Below are positions 11,886 to 20,593 of a DNA stretch of 64,000 nt, piece by piece. The position numbers and the translations under genes are program-made. Within the stretch, counting starts at the first letter, position 1, and the number at the start of each line of letters is the position of its first letter. This stretch comes from Erwinia tracheiphila. GTDB taxonomy: Bacteria > Pseudomonadota > Gammaproteobacteria > Enterobacterales > Enterobacteriaceae. Location of the stretch: NCBI RefSeq assembly GCF_021365465.1, contig NZ_CP089932.1:2666001-2730000 (forward strand), given 5' to 3'. The notes under the pieces are model-generated. The model did no database searches and had not been told where the DNA came from. It was given only the letters and a program-made list of their open reading frames with translations.

Positions 11886-12606
11886 AGCCTTGCTCCTCCA
11901 GTTGTTTCACCAACGTAAAGTCGCCCGACTTCACGATTTTTCCCTGATATAACACGTGGACGAAGTCAGGTTTGATGTAATCAAGAATGCGCTGGTAATG
12001 CGTAACAATGATAAATGAGCGCTTACCGTCACGCAGGGTATTTACGCCACCCGCAACGATTTTCAGGGCGTCGATATCCAGACCGGAGTCAGTTTCATCA
12101 AGAATACAAAGTTCAGGCTCCAGCGCCGCCATCTGCAAAATATCGTTGCGTTTTTTCTCACCACCGGAGAAACCAACGTTGACGGAACGCGTCAGCAAAT
12201 CCTCAGGCATTTTCAGCAGCTGGATTTTATCCTCGATAAAATCCTGGAAATCGAAACGATCAAGCGCTTCACTGTTGCGATATTTGCGTACGGCGTTGAC
12301 TGCCGTTTGCAGGAAAAACTGATTGCTCACGCCGGGGATTTCGACCGGATACTGGAAGGCCATGAAAATACCCTCACCGGCACGATCTTCCGGGGAAAGC
12401 TCCAGCAAATCTTTCCCTTTGAAATGCACCGAACCACCAGTGATTTCATACTCTTCACGTCCCGCTAACGTGGCTGAGAGGGTGCTTTTACCCGAACCAT
12501 TTGGTCCCATAATCGCATGAACCTCGCCCGGCTTAACCTCAAGATTCAGTCCGCACAGGATCGCTTTATCTTCAATACTTACCTGTAGATCTTTAATACT
12601 TAACAT
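11860..12606 (-). CDS. sufC: Fe-S assembly ATPase SufC
   Basis: 248 residues, an ABC-type ATPase driving conformational change of the SufBCD scaffold. The Walker A is GPNGSGKST (K40), the signature is FSGGEKKR and the Walker B is LCILDETDSGLD. I chose the ATG at 12606 (MLSIKDLQVSIEDKAIL) because it matches the family N-terminus. An upstream in-frame ATG at 12651 would add 15 atypical residues. It overlaps sufD by 26 bases. Confidence 0.97.
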   Translation of the reverse strand: MLSIKDLQVSIEDKAILCGLNLEVKPGEVHAIMGPNGSGKSTLSATLAGREEYEITGGSVHFKGKDLLELSPEDRAGEGIFMAFQYPVEIPGVSNQFFLQTAVNAVRKYRNSEALDRFDFQDFIEDKIQLLKMPEDLLTRSVNVGFSGGEKKRNDILQMAALEPELCILDETDSGLDIDALKIVAGGVNTLRDGKRSFIIVTHYQRILDYIKPDFVHVLYQGKIVKSGDFTLVKQLEEQGYGWLTDQE

Positions 12607-12662
12607 AGTGTTTCCTGAGCAATACGTTGCAGCATTGCACTGAATGATCATATGCGTGGCGG

Positions 12663-14156
12663 TTAACCCACGCTGTGTTCGAGACTGATTGCCAGCAATT
12701 TTTGTGCCTCAACGGCGAATTCCAGCGGGAGTTCAGAAAAAACGTCCTTACAGAAACCATTCACAATCATTGAAATGGCGTCGTCTTCACTGATACCGCG
12801 TTGCAGACAATAAAATAACTGGTCTTCACCGATCCGTGATGTGGTTGCTTCATGTTCAAGCTGCGCCGTATTGTTGCGCGCCTCCACGTAAGGGAACGTG
12901 TGCGCACCACATTCAGCACCAATCAGCATGGAGTCACACTGGGTAAAATTGCGCGCATTTGTCGCGGTGGGCATAATTTTTACCAGGCCACGATAGGTAT
13001 TCTGGCTTTTCCCGGCTGAGATGCCTTTAGAGATAATGGTTGATTTGGTATTTTTGCCGATGTGAATCATCTTGGTGCCGGTATCCGCCTGCTGATGACC
13101 GCTGGTCAGCGCCACCGAGAAAAACTCGCCAATCGAATTATCACCGCGCAGGATAACGCTTGGGTATTTCCAGGTAATCGCAGATCCGGTTTCCGACTGC
13201 GTCCACGACATCTTGCTGTTCTCGCCTTCGCACAGCGCACGCTTGGTAACGAAGTTCAGGATACCGCCTTCAGATTCACCACCGGAGAACCAGTTCTGTA
13301 CGGTTGAATATTTCACTTCTGCATCTTTGTGAATAATAACTTCAACCACCGCCGCGTGAAGCTGATAGCTGTCGCGCACAGGCGCAGAGCAGCCTTCGAT
13401 GTAACTGACGTAGCTACCTTCATCGGCGATTAAAATAGTGCGCTCAAACTGACCCGTTTTCGCCGCATTAATACGGAAATAGGTGGAGAGTTCCATTGGG
13501 CAGCGCACGCCCTTTGGAATGTAAACGAACGTGCCGTCCGAGGCTACCGCGGAGTTGAGTGCAGCAAAAAAGTTATCGTTAGCGGGCACCACGGTGCCGA
13601 GATACTGTTTAACCAGCTCAGGGTGATCGTGAATGGCTTCGCCAAATGAGCAAAAAATAATGCCCTGCTCGGCCAGCTTACTGCGGTAAGTTGTCGAAAC
13701 AGAAACGGAGTCGAAAATTGCATCGACCGCAACTTCCTGGCCTTCACGAACCGGAACACCCAATTGCTTAAAGGCGTTTTCCACTTCTTCGGTGAGGTAG
13801 TTAGGAGTCTGAACACCAGAGGTTTGTTGAGCGCCCGGTTCTGAAGCACAACTGTCATCACAGTTTCCACAGGACGGCGCGGAATAATAACTGTAGTCCT
13901 GGTAGTTCAGTGATGTGTAGTTGGCTTTTAACCAGTGCGGCTCTTCCATTTCCAGCCAGGCCGCAAAGGCTCTCAGGCGGAAATCCAGCATCCACTCCGG
14001 CTCGTTGCGCTTTGCAGAAATTGCACGCACAACGTCTTCGCTGATGCCATGTTCAAACTCTTCAGTCTGCAGCTGAGTGAAGAAACCCTCTTTGTATTTC
14101 TGGTGGTTTCCTTCCCAGACCTGCACGTCGTCTGATGTTTCAGTGTTTCGGGACAT
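12663..14156 (-). CDS. sufB: Fe-S assembly scaffold SufB
   Basis: 497 residues. SufB is the subunit on which the nascent cluster forms. The C-terminal beta-helix holds the conserved segment [26 protein letters not shown], including the Cys and Glu used in cluster building. An internal Cys-rich stretch [12 protein letters not shown] lies at about residues 95-106. The spacing to sufA is 5 bases and to sufC 56 bases. Confidence 0.97.
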   Translation of the reverse strand: MSRNTETSDDVQVWEGNHQKYKEGFFTQLQTEEFEHGISEDVVRAISAKRNEPEWMLDFRLRAFAAWLEMEEPHWLKANYTSLNYQDYSYYSAPSCGNCDDSCASEPGAQQTSGVQTPNYLTEEVENAFKQLGVPVREGQEVAVDAIFDSVSVSTTYRSKLAEQGIIFCSFGEAIHDHPELVKQYLGTVVPANDNFFAALNSAVASDGTFVYIPKGVRCPMELSTYFRINAAKTGQFERTILIADEGSYVSYIEGCSAPVRDSYQLHAAVVEVIIHKDAEVKYSTVQNWFSGGESEGGILNFVTKRALCEGENSKMSWTQSETGSAITWKYPSVILRGDNSIGEFFSVALTSGHQQADTGTKMIHIGKNTKSTIISKGISAGKSQNTYRGLVKIMPTATNARNFTQCDSMLIGAECGAHTFPYVEARNNTAQLEHEATTSRIGEDQLFYCLQRGISEDDAISMIVNGFCKDVFSELPLEFAVEAQKLLAISLEHSVG

Positions 14157-14161
14157 AAATT

Positions 14162-14536
14162 TTACTCAACGCCAAAGCTCTCACCACAGCCACAGGCGTG
14201 TTGAGCTTTAGGATTATTAAATTTGAAAATCTGATTGAGGCCTTCACGAACGAAATCAACTTCCGTTCCGTCTATGAACGGCATAGCCTGCAAAGGCACA
14301 TACAGTGTTGCTCCCTGATGGGTATACACCAGATCGTCATCTGCAGGATTTTTAATTAGATCCATGGTGTAGCCGAACCCGGCACAACCCGATGTTTTCA
14401 CGCCCAGTTTAAGTCCCTTTATTTCTGGATCGCTTCCAGCCAGGGAAATAATTTGCCTTGCTGCGCTGTCAGTAATCGTAAGACCTTTCCAGATGAAATC
14501 ATCAGGAGAAAAAGAATCTGTCGTTGCTGATGACAT
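14162..14536 (-). CDS. sufA: A-type Fe-S carrier SufA
   Basis: 124 residues. This carrier receives clusters from SufBCD and delivers them to apoproteins. The three family Cys are visible: C51 in [10 protein letters not shown], and C115 and C117 in [11 protein letters not shown]. It is the first gene of the operon sufABCDSE, which is complete and in the E. coli order. Confidence 0.97.
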   Translation of the reverse strand: MSSATTDSFSPDDFIWKGLTITDSAARQIISLAGSDPEIKGLKLGVKTSGCAGFGYTMDLIKNPADDDLVYTHQGATLYVPLQAMPFIDGTEVDFVREGLNQIFKFNNPKAQHACGCGESFGVE

Positions 14537-14579
14537 AATATTACCTCGCGAGTCGATAGCCCTGCGGGCTAATGCCCCT

Positions 14580-14607
14580 ATGTTAGTGATATTGATTGTC
14601 TCTTCAA
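14580..14607 (-). promoter_or_regulatory. Candidate sufA promoter
   Basis: Reading the minus strand, TTGAAG (14602-14607) and TAACAT (14580-14585) are separated by 16 bases, about 45 bases before the sufA ATG. In E. coli this operon is controlled by IscR, OxyR, IHF and Fur. I could not place those operators with certainty here. The rest of the 14537-14890 spacer is AT-rich and shows no gene. Confidence 0.4.
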
Positions 14608-14890
14608 CCTCTTGTTTTGCAGGGATTAGCGGAAGAAGGTGATTTTAAGGCCTTTTAATGTCGCGCTGAACCCGTTAAAAAGGCTGAGGTATTCAAGGCA
14701 TATAAAATATATGGAATTATAACACACTGAAAAATAGTAAATAAATTTTACGCAAGCAACGCTAATCGGAAATAATACTTATTTTAACTTATCAGACAAC
14801 GTCACGTATCGTTATTACCAATTTATCTGAAAGGAAGCATAAATCGGTAAATTTTTATTTTCTGAGATTGAATATTGCACTGGCTAATAT

Positions 14891-14910
14891 ATGATAATGA
14901 TTATCATTAA
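14891..14910 (+). promoter_or_regulatory. Fur box before orphan ORF
   Basis: ATGATAATGATTATCATTAA contains TGATAATGATTATCATTA, a near-perfect palindrome and a strong match to the Fur consensus GATAATGATAATCATTATC. It sits 17 bases before the ATG at 14928, where Fur bound to Fe2+ would block transcription. Confidence 0.85.
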
Positions 14911-14927
14911 TACGTATAGGTCTGCCA

Positions 14928-15320
14928 ATGAATCTCTCCATGAGCGCCTGGCTACAGCACAAGATTGATGAATATAAGTTCTCCATCCGTGATATTGCCG
15001 TCGACTTTTATATGGCTCAGGCAAAACTTAATAAGCCAGACTGCACGCCGGAACAGCTGCGCAACTTTAACAACACCTGCCTGGATATGGCTGAACTCTG
15101 CCAGATGAACGGCGACGACCATAGCTATCTGCATGTGCTTGGTAAATTACATCATCGCCTGCTTCAGGAATTGGGTAATACCGACAGGGACCGTCTTTTT
15201 CGCATGCAGGCATGGCAGCTTGCCCGAAATTCACTGACCCGCCTCTGCCACCAGCTGGCGATGAGCTGTGAATGGGAAAAAGCCACTGCGCTACAAAGCG
15301 ATTTTGTCAAACATGCTTAG
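14928..15320 (+). CDS. Small all-helical protein of unknown function, probably iron-repressed
   Basis: 130 residues, no signal peptide or membrane segment, predicted mostly helical and cytosolic (AWLQHKIDEYKFSIRDIAVDF, then CLDMAELCQM and LHVLGKLHHRLLQEL). I do not recognise a domain. It is transcribed divergently from the suf operon and stands behind a strong Fur box, so expression under iron starvation is the obvious inference. E. coli has no gene here between sufA and ydiI. An alternative start lies at the second Met (14940). The frame ends shortly before the convergent menI stop. Confidence 0.75.
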   Translation: MNLSMSAWLQHKIDEYKFSIRDIAVDFYMAQAKLNKPDCTPEQLRNFNNTCLDMAELCQMNGDDHSYLHVLGKLHHRLLQELGNTDRDRLFRMQAWQLARNSLTRLCHQLAMSCEWEKATALQSDFVKHA

Positions 15321-15347
15321 TGGATTATGTAACCATCGGCAAGTTTA

Positions 15348-15785
15348 TCAGCACGGTGTAATTGACTCAGCCACTATCACAGCCGTAGTCAGGCGAGAAG
15401 AACAGCAGAGTCGCTGCGTTGGGTCTAAGATATCGATTTGCCAGACCTGATGCCTACGTCCAAGGTGTTGTGAACGGCATACGCCCCGTACCCACCCTTC
15501 ACTGACCGCTCTGACATGGTTGGCGTTCACCTCCAGACCCACAATGTAATCTTCTCCTGAAGTACACAGCCAGCCTGCGACTGACCCCAGCGTTTCCGCC
15601 AGAACCACCGATGCACCACCATGCAGCAGGCCGAAAGGCTGTCGGGTACGGTTATCCACCGGCATGGTTGCTTCAAGGCTTTCATCATTGATGGCGATAA
15701 AGCGTATTCCAAGCACTGACAGGATATTTCCCTCTCCGCTCTGGTTTAACTGTTGCAAAGACGTTTCACGCCGCCAAATTGCCAT
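15348..15785 (-). CDS. menI: 1,4-dihydroxy-2-naphthoyl-CoA hydrolase MenI (YdiI)
   Basis: 145 residues, a hotdog-fold thioesterase acting in menaquinone synthesis. The catalytic segment LLHGGASVVLAETLGSVAG carries the conserved HGG and the catalytic Glu. Its ATG overlaps the ydiJ stop by one base (TAATG), so translation is probably coupled. The C-terminus (VIVAESITPC) is slightly longer than in E. coli. Confidence 0.95.
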   Translation of the reverse strand: MAIWRRETSLQQLNQSGEGNILSVLGIRFIAINDESLEATMPVDNRTRQPFGLLHGGASVVLAETLGSVAGWLCTSGEDYIVGLEVNANHVRAVSEGWVRGVCRSQHLGRRHQVWQIDILDPTQRLCCSSRLTTAVIVAESITPC

Positions 15786-18700
15786 TACACCAGCTCCAGT
15801 AAAGCCTGTAAGGGGTGTCGCATACCATTGCCTTCAACGCGTTTTACCTGGCTGCGGCAGGAATAGCCCGTGGCAAGACAGCGGCGTCGCGGCAGTTTTT
15901 GCAATGCCTGATGCCACGACAGTTCATAAATCCCCAACGAGTTGGACAAATTTTTTGCTTCGTGGCCATAGGTTCCCGCCATCCCGCAACAGCCCACGCT
16001 GATATTTTCCAGTTTTGCACCAAATCGCGCAAAAATAGCCTGCCATTGTTGACCCGAAGCAGGGAGTGCCGTGGTCTCGGTACAATGCCCGAAGAGATAC
16101 CAGGCTTCGCCACTTTGCTCACAACTGTTCACTGTCGTTTCAGGCAGCACCTGCTGCAACCATTCATGTACCAGCTGAACATGGAAATCGCCACGCCGAT
16201 CGGCAAGAACCTCTTGGTATTCGTGGCGATAGCAAAGCACCAGGGATGGGTCAACACCAACCATCGGCAGACCCAACGCGGCTACGCGGTTAAGAAAATC
16301 TGCTGTCTTTTGAGCCGTACGGGCGAAACGCTGCAAAAAGCCTTTGATATGTTGCGGCTTGCCGTTCGGTGAAAAAGGCAGCACCAGCGGCTGATACCCC
16401 AGCTTCTCAATCAGCCTGACAAAATCAGCCACCAGCTGCGCGTCGTAATAGCTGGTAAATGGGTCCTGCACTACCAAAACATAATCCCGGCGATGGCTTA
16501 CGCTAAGATGTTCGAGTTGTTCCAATGTGGTGGTTATCGCCGGTTTTCCAGCCAGCTGCTGACGAAGGCCGGGCGACGACAGCAGCGGTAAATCAACCAT
16601 CCCGACGTGCTGTTTACTTAACCGACTCACCAGCGGTTGTCGCATAAAAAAGTTAAAGAATCGAGGAGCGCGTGCCATGACGGGTGCATAACTCTCCACC
16701 GAGGCGACCAGATGATCGCTCAATGGACGAAGATAGCGCGTGTGATAAAGCTGCAGAAAACGTGCGCGGAATCCGGGAACGTCGATTTTAATTGGACATT
16801 GTGTTGAACAGGCTTTACAAGCCAGACAGCCAGACATCGCTTCTTTGACTTCATGAGAGAAATCATATTCTCCACGGCGGGCATACCAGCTGTTGCGCAT
16901 ACGCTCAACCAGCGTGCGCAGGCTCAGTTTTTTTTCCGGTAGCCGTTTTTCCAGTTCAAGTGGGTCAACGCCCTGCTCTGCCAGCAGCCGCAGCCATTCC
17001 CGGGTCAGGGTTGCGCGGCCTTTTGGTGAATGAATGCGATTACCGCTAATTTTCATTGAAGGACACATCGGGCTGCGCACATCAAAATTGAAACATAAGC
17101 CGTTACCATTACATTCCATCGCACCGCGCCAGTTGGTCCGAACATTAACCGGAATCTGGCGATCCCAGCTGCTGCGCCTGGGAGCATCTACGCGCATCAC
17201 CGGCGCATCAAGCCCAAATGGTGCACAAATCTTTCCGGGATTCAGTCGATTTTGCGGATCGAACGCCGCTTTAATCAGGCGAAGGTCGTTGTACAATTCT
17301 TCACCGAAAAAAGACGGGCTGTATTCCGCACGAAAGCCTTTACCATGTTCGCCCCACAACAATCCCCCATAGCGCTCGGTCAATGCCACCACCTCATCGG
17401 AAATTCGTTTCACCAAAATCTCCTGCTGGGGATCACACATATCCAGCGCCGGACGCACATGTAATACACCGGCATCAACGTGACCAAACATTCCGTAACT
17501 CAGGTTATGTCTGTCGAGTAGCGCACGGAACTCAACAATGTAATCGGCCAGATGTTCAGGCGGAACGCAGGTATCCTCAACAAACGGGATTGGTTTGGCT
17601 CGCCCCTTTGCATTACCGAGCAGGCCAACCGCTTTCTTACGCATGGTGTAAATCCGTTCAATTCCGCTTACGTCATCACAAAGCTGATAGCCAATCATCC
17701 CCGCTGCTTTTGACGCCATCAGCGCATCAATTTGTCCACACAGTGAGGCTACCTGACTGTCGATCAGCGCTCGGTCATCTCCGGCAAATTCAACGATATT
17801 CAGTCCCAGCATGTCCTGACCGGGCACATCAACAATCAGTTCACTCACCGAGTGCCAGACAATATCTTCCCGCGCGAGATTGAGCACCTTAGAATCTACC
17901 GTTTCAACCGACAGCGCCCTTGCTTCAACCAGAAACGGCGCGCTACGCAGCGCTGAATCAAATGAATCGTATTTGATGTTAACCAGTCGACGTACCCTGG
18001 GAATTGGCGTGATATTAAGCTTCGCTTCGGTGATAAAGGCCAGTGTTCCTTCCGAGCCGCACAGCAGACGACTCAGATCCACCTGCTGTAAATCATCACT
18101 GATGACATGGCGCAAATCGTAACCTGTCAGAAAACGATTGAGTTTGGGGAATTTATCCATTATCAGCTGGCGACGATCGCGGCAACGTTCAAGAACGGTG
18201 CGATAAATATGGCCTTCCTGATTCTGCTCATTAGCCAGCTGCTCTGCCAGCATCATGGGTACAGGCCGCGTATCCAGCATATCGCCACCGGGCAGTACCG
18301 CTCGCAGTCCAAGGACATGATCGGAGGTTTTACCATAGAACAGCGAACCCTGCCCTGACGCATCAGTGTTGATCATGCCACCGAGCGTGGCACGGTTACT
18401 GGTGGACAACTCCGGTGAGAAAAAAAAGCCGTATGGTTTAAGAAATGCGTTGAGCTGATCCTTGATTACCCCGGCCTCAACCTTTACCCATCCCTGCTCG
18501 ACGTTAATATCAATAATGCGTTTCATGTGGCGCGACATATCCACCACGATGCCCTGATTCAAAGACTGCCCGTTCGTGCCCGTACCACCGCCACGCGGTG
18601 TGAAGACCAGAGTCTGAAAGCGTCCTTCTCCAGCCAGTCGGGCAATCAACATTACATCGGCGGAGGAGCGGGGAAACAGTACGGCATCCGGCAGAAGCTG

Positions 18701-18844
18701 ATAAATACTGTTGTCGGTGGACATGGTGAGACGGTCAGCATAGCTGGTGGCGGTATCGCCGGTAAAACCTTGCTGCTGCAGCGCCTGCAAAAAATCCAAC
18801 ACCAGTTGAACAAGTCCTGGTGTCTGAGAAATCTGTGGGATCAT
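15785..18844 (-). CDS. ydiJ: FAD-linked D-2-hydroxyglutarate dehydrogenase family protein YdiJ
   Basis: 1019 residues from the ATG at 18844 (MIPQISQTPGLVQLVLDFL), the start that matches the family; an upstream in-frame start would add 19 residues. The N-terminal half is an FAD-binding PCMH oxidase (FTPRGGGTGTNGQSLNQG, then the C-terminal oxidase domain with FGHVDAGVLHVRP). The C-terminal part is a ferredoxin-like Fe-S domain (CLACKACSTQCP) with a CCG-type motif (GCCGMAGTYG). The family oxidises D-2-hydroxy acids, with D-2-hydroxyglutarate shown for related proteins. It is in an operon with menI. Confidence 0.93.
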   Translation of the reverse strand: MIPQISQTPGLVQLVLDFLQALQQQGFTGDTATSYADRLTMSTDNSIYQLLPDAVLFPRSSADVMLIARLAGEGRFQTLVFTPRGGGTGTNGQSLNQGIVVDMSRHMKRIIDINVEQGWVKVEAGVIKDQLNAFLKPYGFFFSPELSTSNRATLGGMINTDASGQGSLFYGKTSDHVLGLRAVLPGGDMLDTRPVPMMLAEQLANEQNQEGHIYRTVLERCRDRRQLIMDKFPKLNRFLTGYDLRHVISDDLQQVDLSRLLCGSEGTLAFITEAKLNITPIPRVRRLVNIKYDSFDSALRSAPFLVEARALSVETVDSKVLNLAREDIVWHSVSELIVDVPGQDMLGLNIVEFAGDDRALIDSQVASLCGQIDALMASKAAGMIGYQLCDDVSGIERIYTMRKKAVGLLGNAKGRAKPIPFVEDTCVPPEHLADYIVEFRALLDRHNLSYGMFGHVDAGVLHVRPALDMCDPQQEILVKRISDEVVALTERYGGLLWGEHGKGFRAEYSPSFFGEELYNDLRLIKAAFDPQNRLNPGKICAPFGLDAPVMRVDAPRRSSWDRQIPVNVRTNWRGAMECNGNGLCFNFDVRSPMCPSMKISGNRIHSPKGRATLTREWLRLLAEQGVDPLELEKRLPEKKLSLRTLVERMRNSWYARRGEYDFSHEVKEAMSGCLACKACSTQCPIKIDVPGFRARFLQLYHTRYLRPLSDHLVASVESYAPVMARAPRFFNFFMRQPLVSRLSKQHVGMVDLPLLSSPGLRQQLAGKPAITTTLEQLEHLSVSHRRDYVLVVQDPFTSYYDAQLVADFVRLIEKLGYQPLVLPFSPNGKPQHIKGFLQRFARTAQKTADFLNRVAALGLPMVGVDPSLVLCYRHEYQEVLADRRGDFHVQLVHEWLQQVLPETTVNSCEQSGEAWYLFGHCTETTALPASGQQWQAIFARFGAKLENISVGCCGMAGTYGHEAKNLSNSLGIYELSWHQALQKLPRRRCLATGYSCRSQVKRVEGNGMRHPLQALLELV

Positions 18845-19064
18845 TTTCGGGTGACCAAAATGTTGTGTATAACGATGACTGTCTGGAAAAAGTTTTATCA
18901 TATTTTTTTATGCGCTGTCGCGATTTCAAGAATTATGCAAAAAGAATCGCGTGCCGTTTTTATGGAAAATGCGTCTAATGAGGCCTGTCTGATGGCCGGG
19001 TAACAAACGGCTGTTTTCGGGCATCACCCCGCATAACGTGTTTATCTGAGGTAATTATCGATAC

Positions 19065-20180
19065 ATGAAAAATGTTCACAACGGATGGGACCTGCTACAA
19101 ATTGTCTTTTCCCTGCTTTTTATCACACTGCTGATCGTCGCCAGTTTCTGGGTCGTCCAGCCTTTTGTGCTGGGCTTTGCCTGGGCCTGTATGGTGGTGA
19201 TCGCCACATGGCCACTGATGCTAAAAATTCAGGAATGGCTGTGGGGAAAGCGTTCACTGGCCGTGATTGCCATGACACTGATCCTGCTACTGCTATTTAT
19301 TATTCCCATTTCTATCCTGGTAAAAAGCCTCATTGAAAACAGTGGGCCCGTGGTGGCATGGCTGACATCCAAACATCTGCAGCTGCCCGAGTTGGAATGG
19401 CTGAGAAGCATTCCGCTTATCGGTAAAAAGTTGTCTTCTGGCTATCATAAGCTGGTTCAGGGTGGTGGCAGTGCACTGCTGACCAGCATCCAGCCCTATC
19501 TTGGCAGAACCAGCGGCTTTCTTTTCGCTCAGGCAGGGCACTTCGGGCGCTTCATGATGCATCTGGCTTTGATGTTATTGTTCAGCGTGCTGCTTTTCTG
19601 GCGCGGCGAACAGGTAGGACAGGGCATCCGTCACTTCGCCTACCGTCTGGCTTCACGCCGGGGTGATGCGGCGGTTCTGCTGGCTGGACAGGCCATTCGC
19701 GCAGTGGCATTAGGGGTGGTAGTGACAGCGCTGGTACAGGGGGTTCTGGGTGGCATCGGACTTGCTATTTGTGGCATTCCTTACGCGGCGGTACTGACGG
19801 TGGTAATGATATTTTCCTGTCTGGTTCAGCTTGGCCCTCTGGTTGTACTGATTCCGGCAATTATCTGGCTGTACTGGAGCGGAGACACTACCTGGGGAAC
19901 AGTACTGGTGGTATGGAGTTGCGTGGTGGGCACGTTGGATAATGTGCTGCGTCCGATGCTGATTCGTATGGGAGCGGACCTGCCATTAATTCTGATCCTT
20001 TCCGGAGTAATTGGTGGCCTTGTCGCTTTCGGCATGATCGGGCTGTTTATTGGACCGGTGGTGCTGGCAGTTTCTTACCGGCTTATTGCCGTCTGGATCC
20101 ACGAGACCCCCCCGCCCGATGAAGACCCTCATGAGGTGGTCGAAGAACTGGCAGAACTTGAACGAGAAAACCAGAGATAA
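19065..20180 (+). CDS. ydiK: AI-2E family membrane protein YdiK
   Basis: 371 residues with about seven to eight hydrophobic segments, two near the N-terminus (residues 10-60), one at 68-88 and a cluster from 155 to 330, typical of the AI-2E exporter (YdiK/PerM/TqsA) family. The acidic tail HETPPPDEDPHEVVEELAEL is cytoplasmic. The substrate of YdiK is not established. It is divergent from ydiJ across a 220-base spacer. Confidence 0.92.
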   Translation: MKNVHNGWDLLQIVFSLLFITLLIVASFWVVQPFVLGFAWACMVVIATWPLMLKIQEWLWGKRSLAVIAMTLILLLLFIIPISILVKSLIENSGPVVAWLTSKHLQLPELEWLRSIPLIGKKLSSGYHKLVQGGGSALLTSIQPYLGRTSGFLFAQAGHFGRFMMHLALMLLFSVLLFWRGEQVGQGIRHFAYRLASRRGDAAVLLAGQAIRAVALGVVVTALVQGVLGGIGLAICGIPYAAVLTVVMIFSCLVQLGPLVVLIPAIIWLYWSGDTTWGTVLVVWSCVVGTLDNVLRPMLIRMGADLPLILILSGVIGGLVAFGMIGLFIGPVVLAVSYRLIAVWIHETPPPDEDPHEVVEELAELERENQR

Positions 20181-20383
20181 TCACCCGCTGAGAATGCGGT
20201 CAGTATACTGGCCGCACCAGTCTGCGTGAGGTTTTTCCTGTTTTTGTTAAGTTTTTTTATATGAAGATAGGAAATATTTGCATTAAGTTAGTTTTTAACG
20301 CAAAAAATGACTGCTTATTGCACAAAAATAATGCATACAAAGCGATGTTTACATCACAAAATATTATCCAGATTGAACTAATG

Positions 20384-20395
20384 AGAGGATTCTTA
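20384..20395 (+). promoter_or_regulatory. Candidate RcsB box for rprA
   Basis: AGAGGATTCTTA, reverse complement TAAGAATCCTCT, resembles the RcsB box TAAGAAT-ATCCTA. It lies about 36-47 bases before the predicted 5' end of rprA. In E. coli the Rcs phosphorelay activates rprA from this kind of site. Confidence 0.5.
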
Positions 20396-20430
20396 AAGAC
20401 TCCCTCTCTCTCCCCGAATAGTATGAACCC

Positions 20431-20536
20431 ACTGTTTTATATTCAGATTGTTTGCAAAGCAAACACTGATTTCCTTGGTCAAAGTAAAGAATTGCTGTGT
20501 GTAGTCTTTGCCCATCCCATGTGATGGGCTTTTTTT
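20431..20536 (+). ncRNA. rprA: RprA small regulatory RNA
   Basis: The block GAATTGCTGTGTGTAGTCTT (20489-20508), followed by TGCCCATC, is the conserved core of RprA, and the hairpin GCCCATC-CCATGT-GATGGGC with a T8 tract (20510-20537) is its terminator. The 5' part ACTGTTTTATATTC aligns with the E. coli start ACGGTTATAAATC and forms its own stem (GTTTGC AAA GCAAAC). The length of about 106 nt and the position downstream of ydiK match E. coli. RprA pairs with the rpoS leader and other mRNAs with Hfq. A 5' stretch diverges, so target range may differ. The upstream spacer 20181-20380 shows no gene. Confidence 0.9.
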
Positions 20537-20550
20537 TGCTGAAAAACAGT

Positions 20551-20579
20551 AAAAAGGTCAGCAGTACTGCTGACCTTTT
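20551..20579 (-). terminator. ppsA intrinsic terminator (possibly bidirectional)
   Basis: The perfect stem AAAGGTCAGCAG/CTGCTGACCTTT has A and T runs on both sides. It lies 15 bases after the ppsA stop on the minus strand and just after the rprA terminator on the plus strand. Confidence 0.85.
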
Positions 20580-20593
20580 CGATAATTACTCAA

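Noticed and set aside
20261..20524. 87-codon frame before ppsA
   Set aside because: It overlaps the rprA gene and reads through its core and terminator; not conserved as protein in E. coli.
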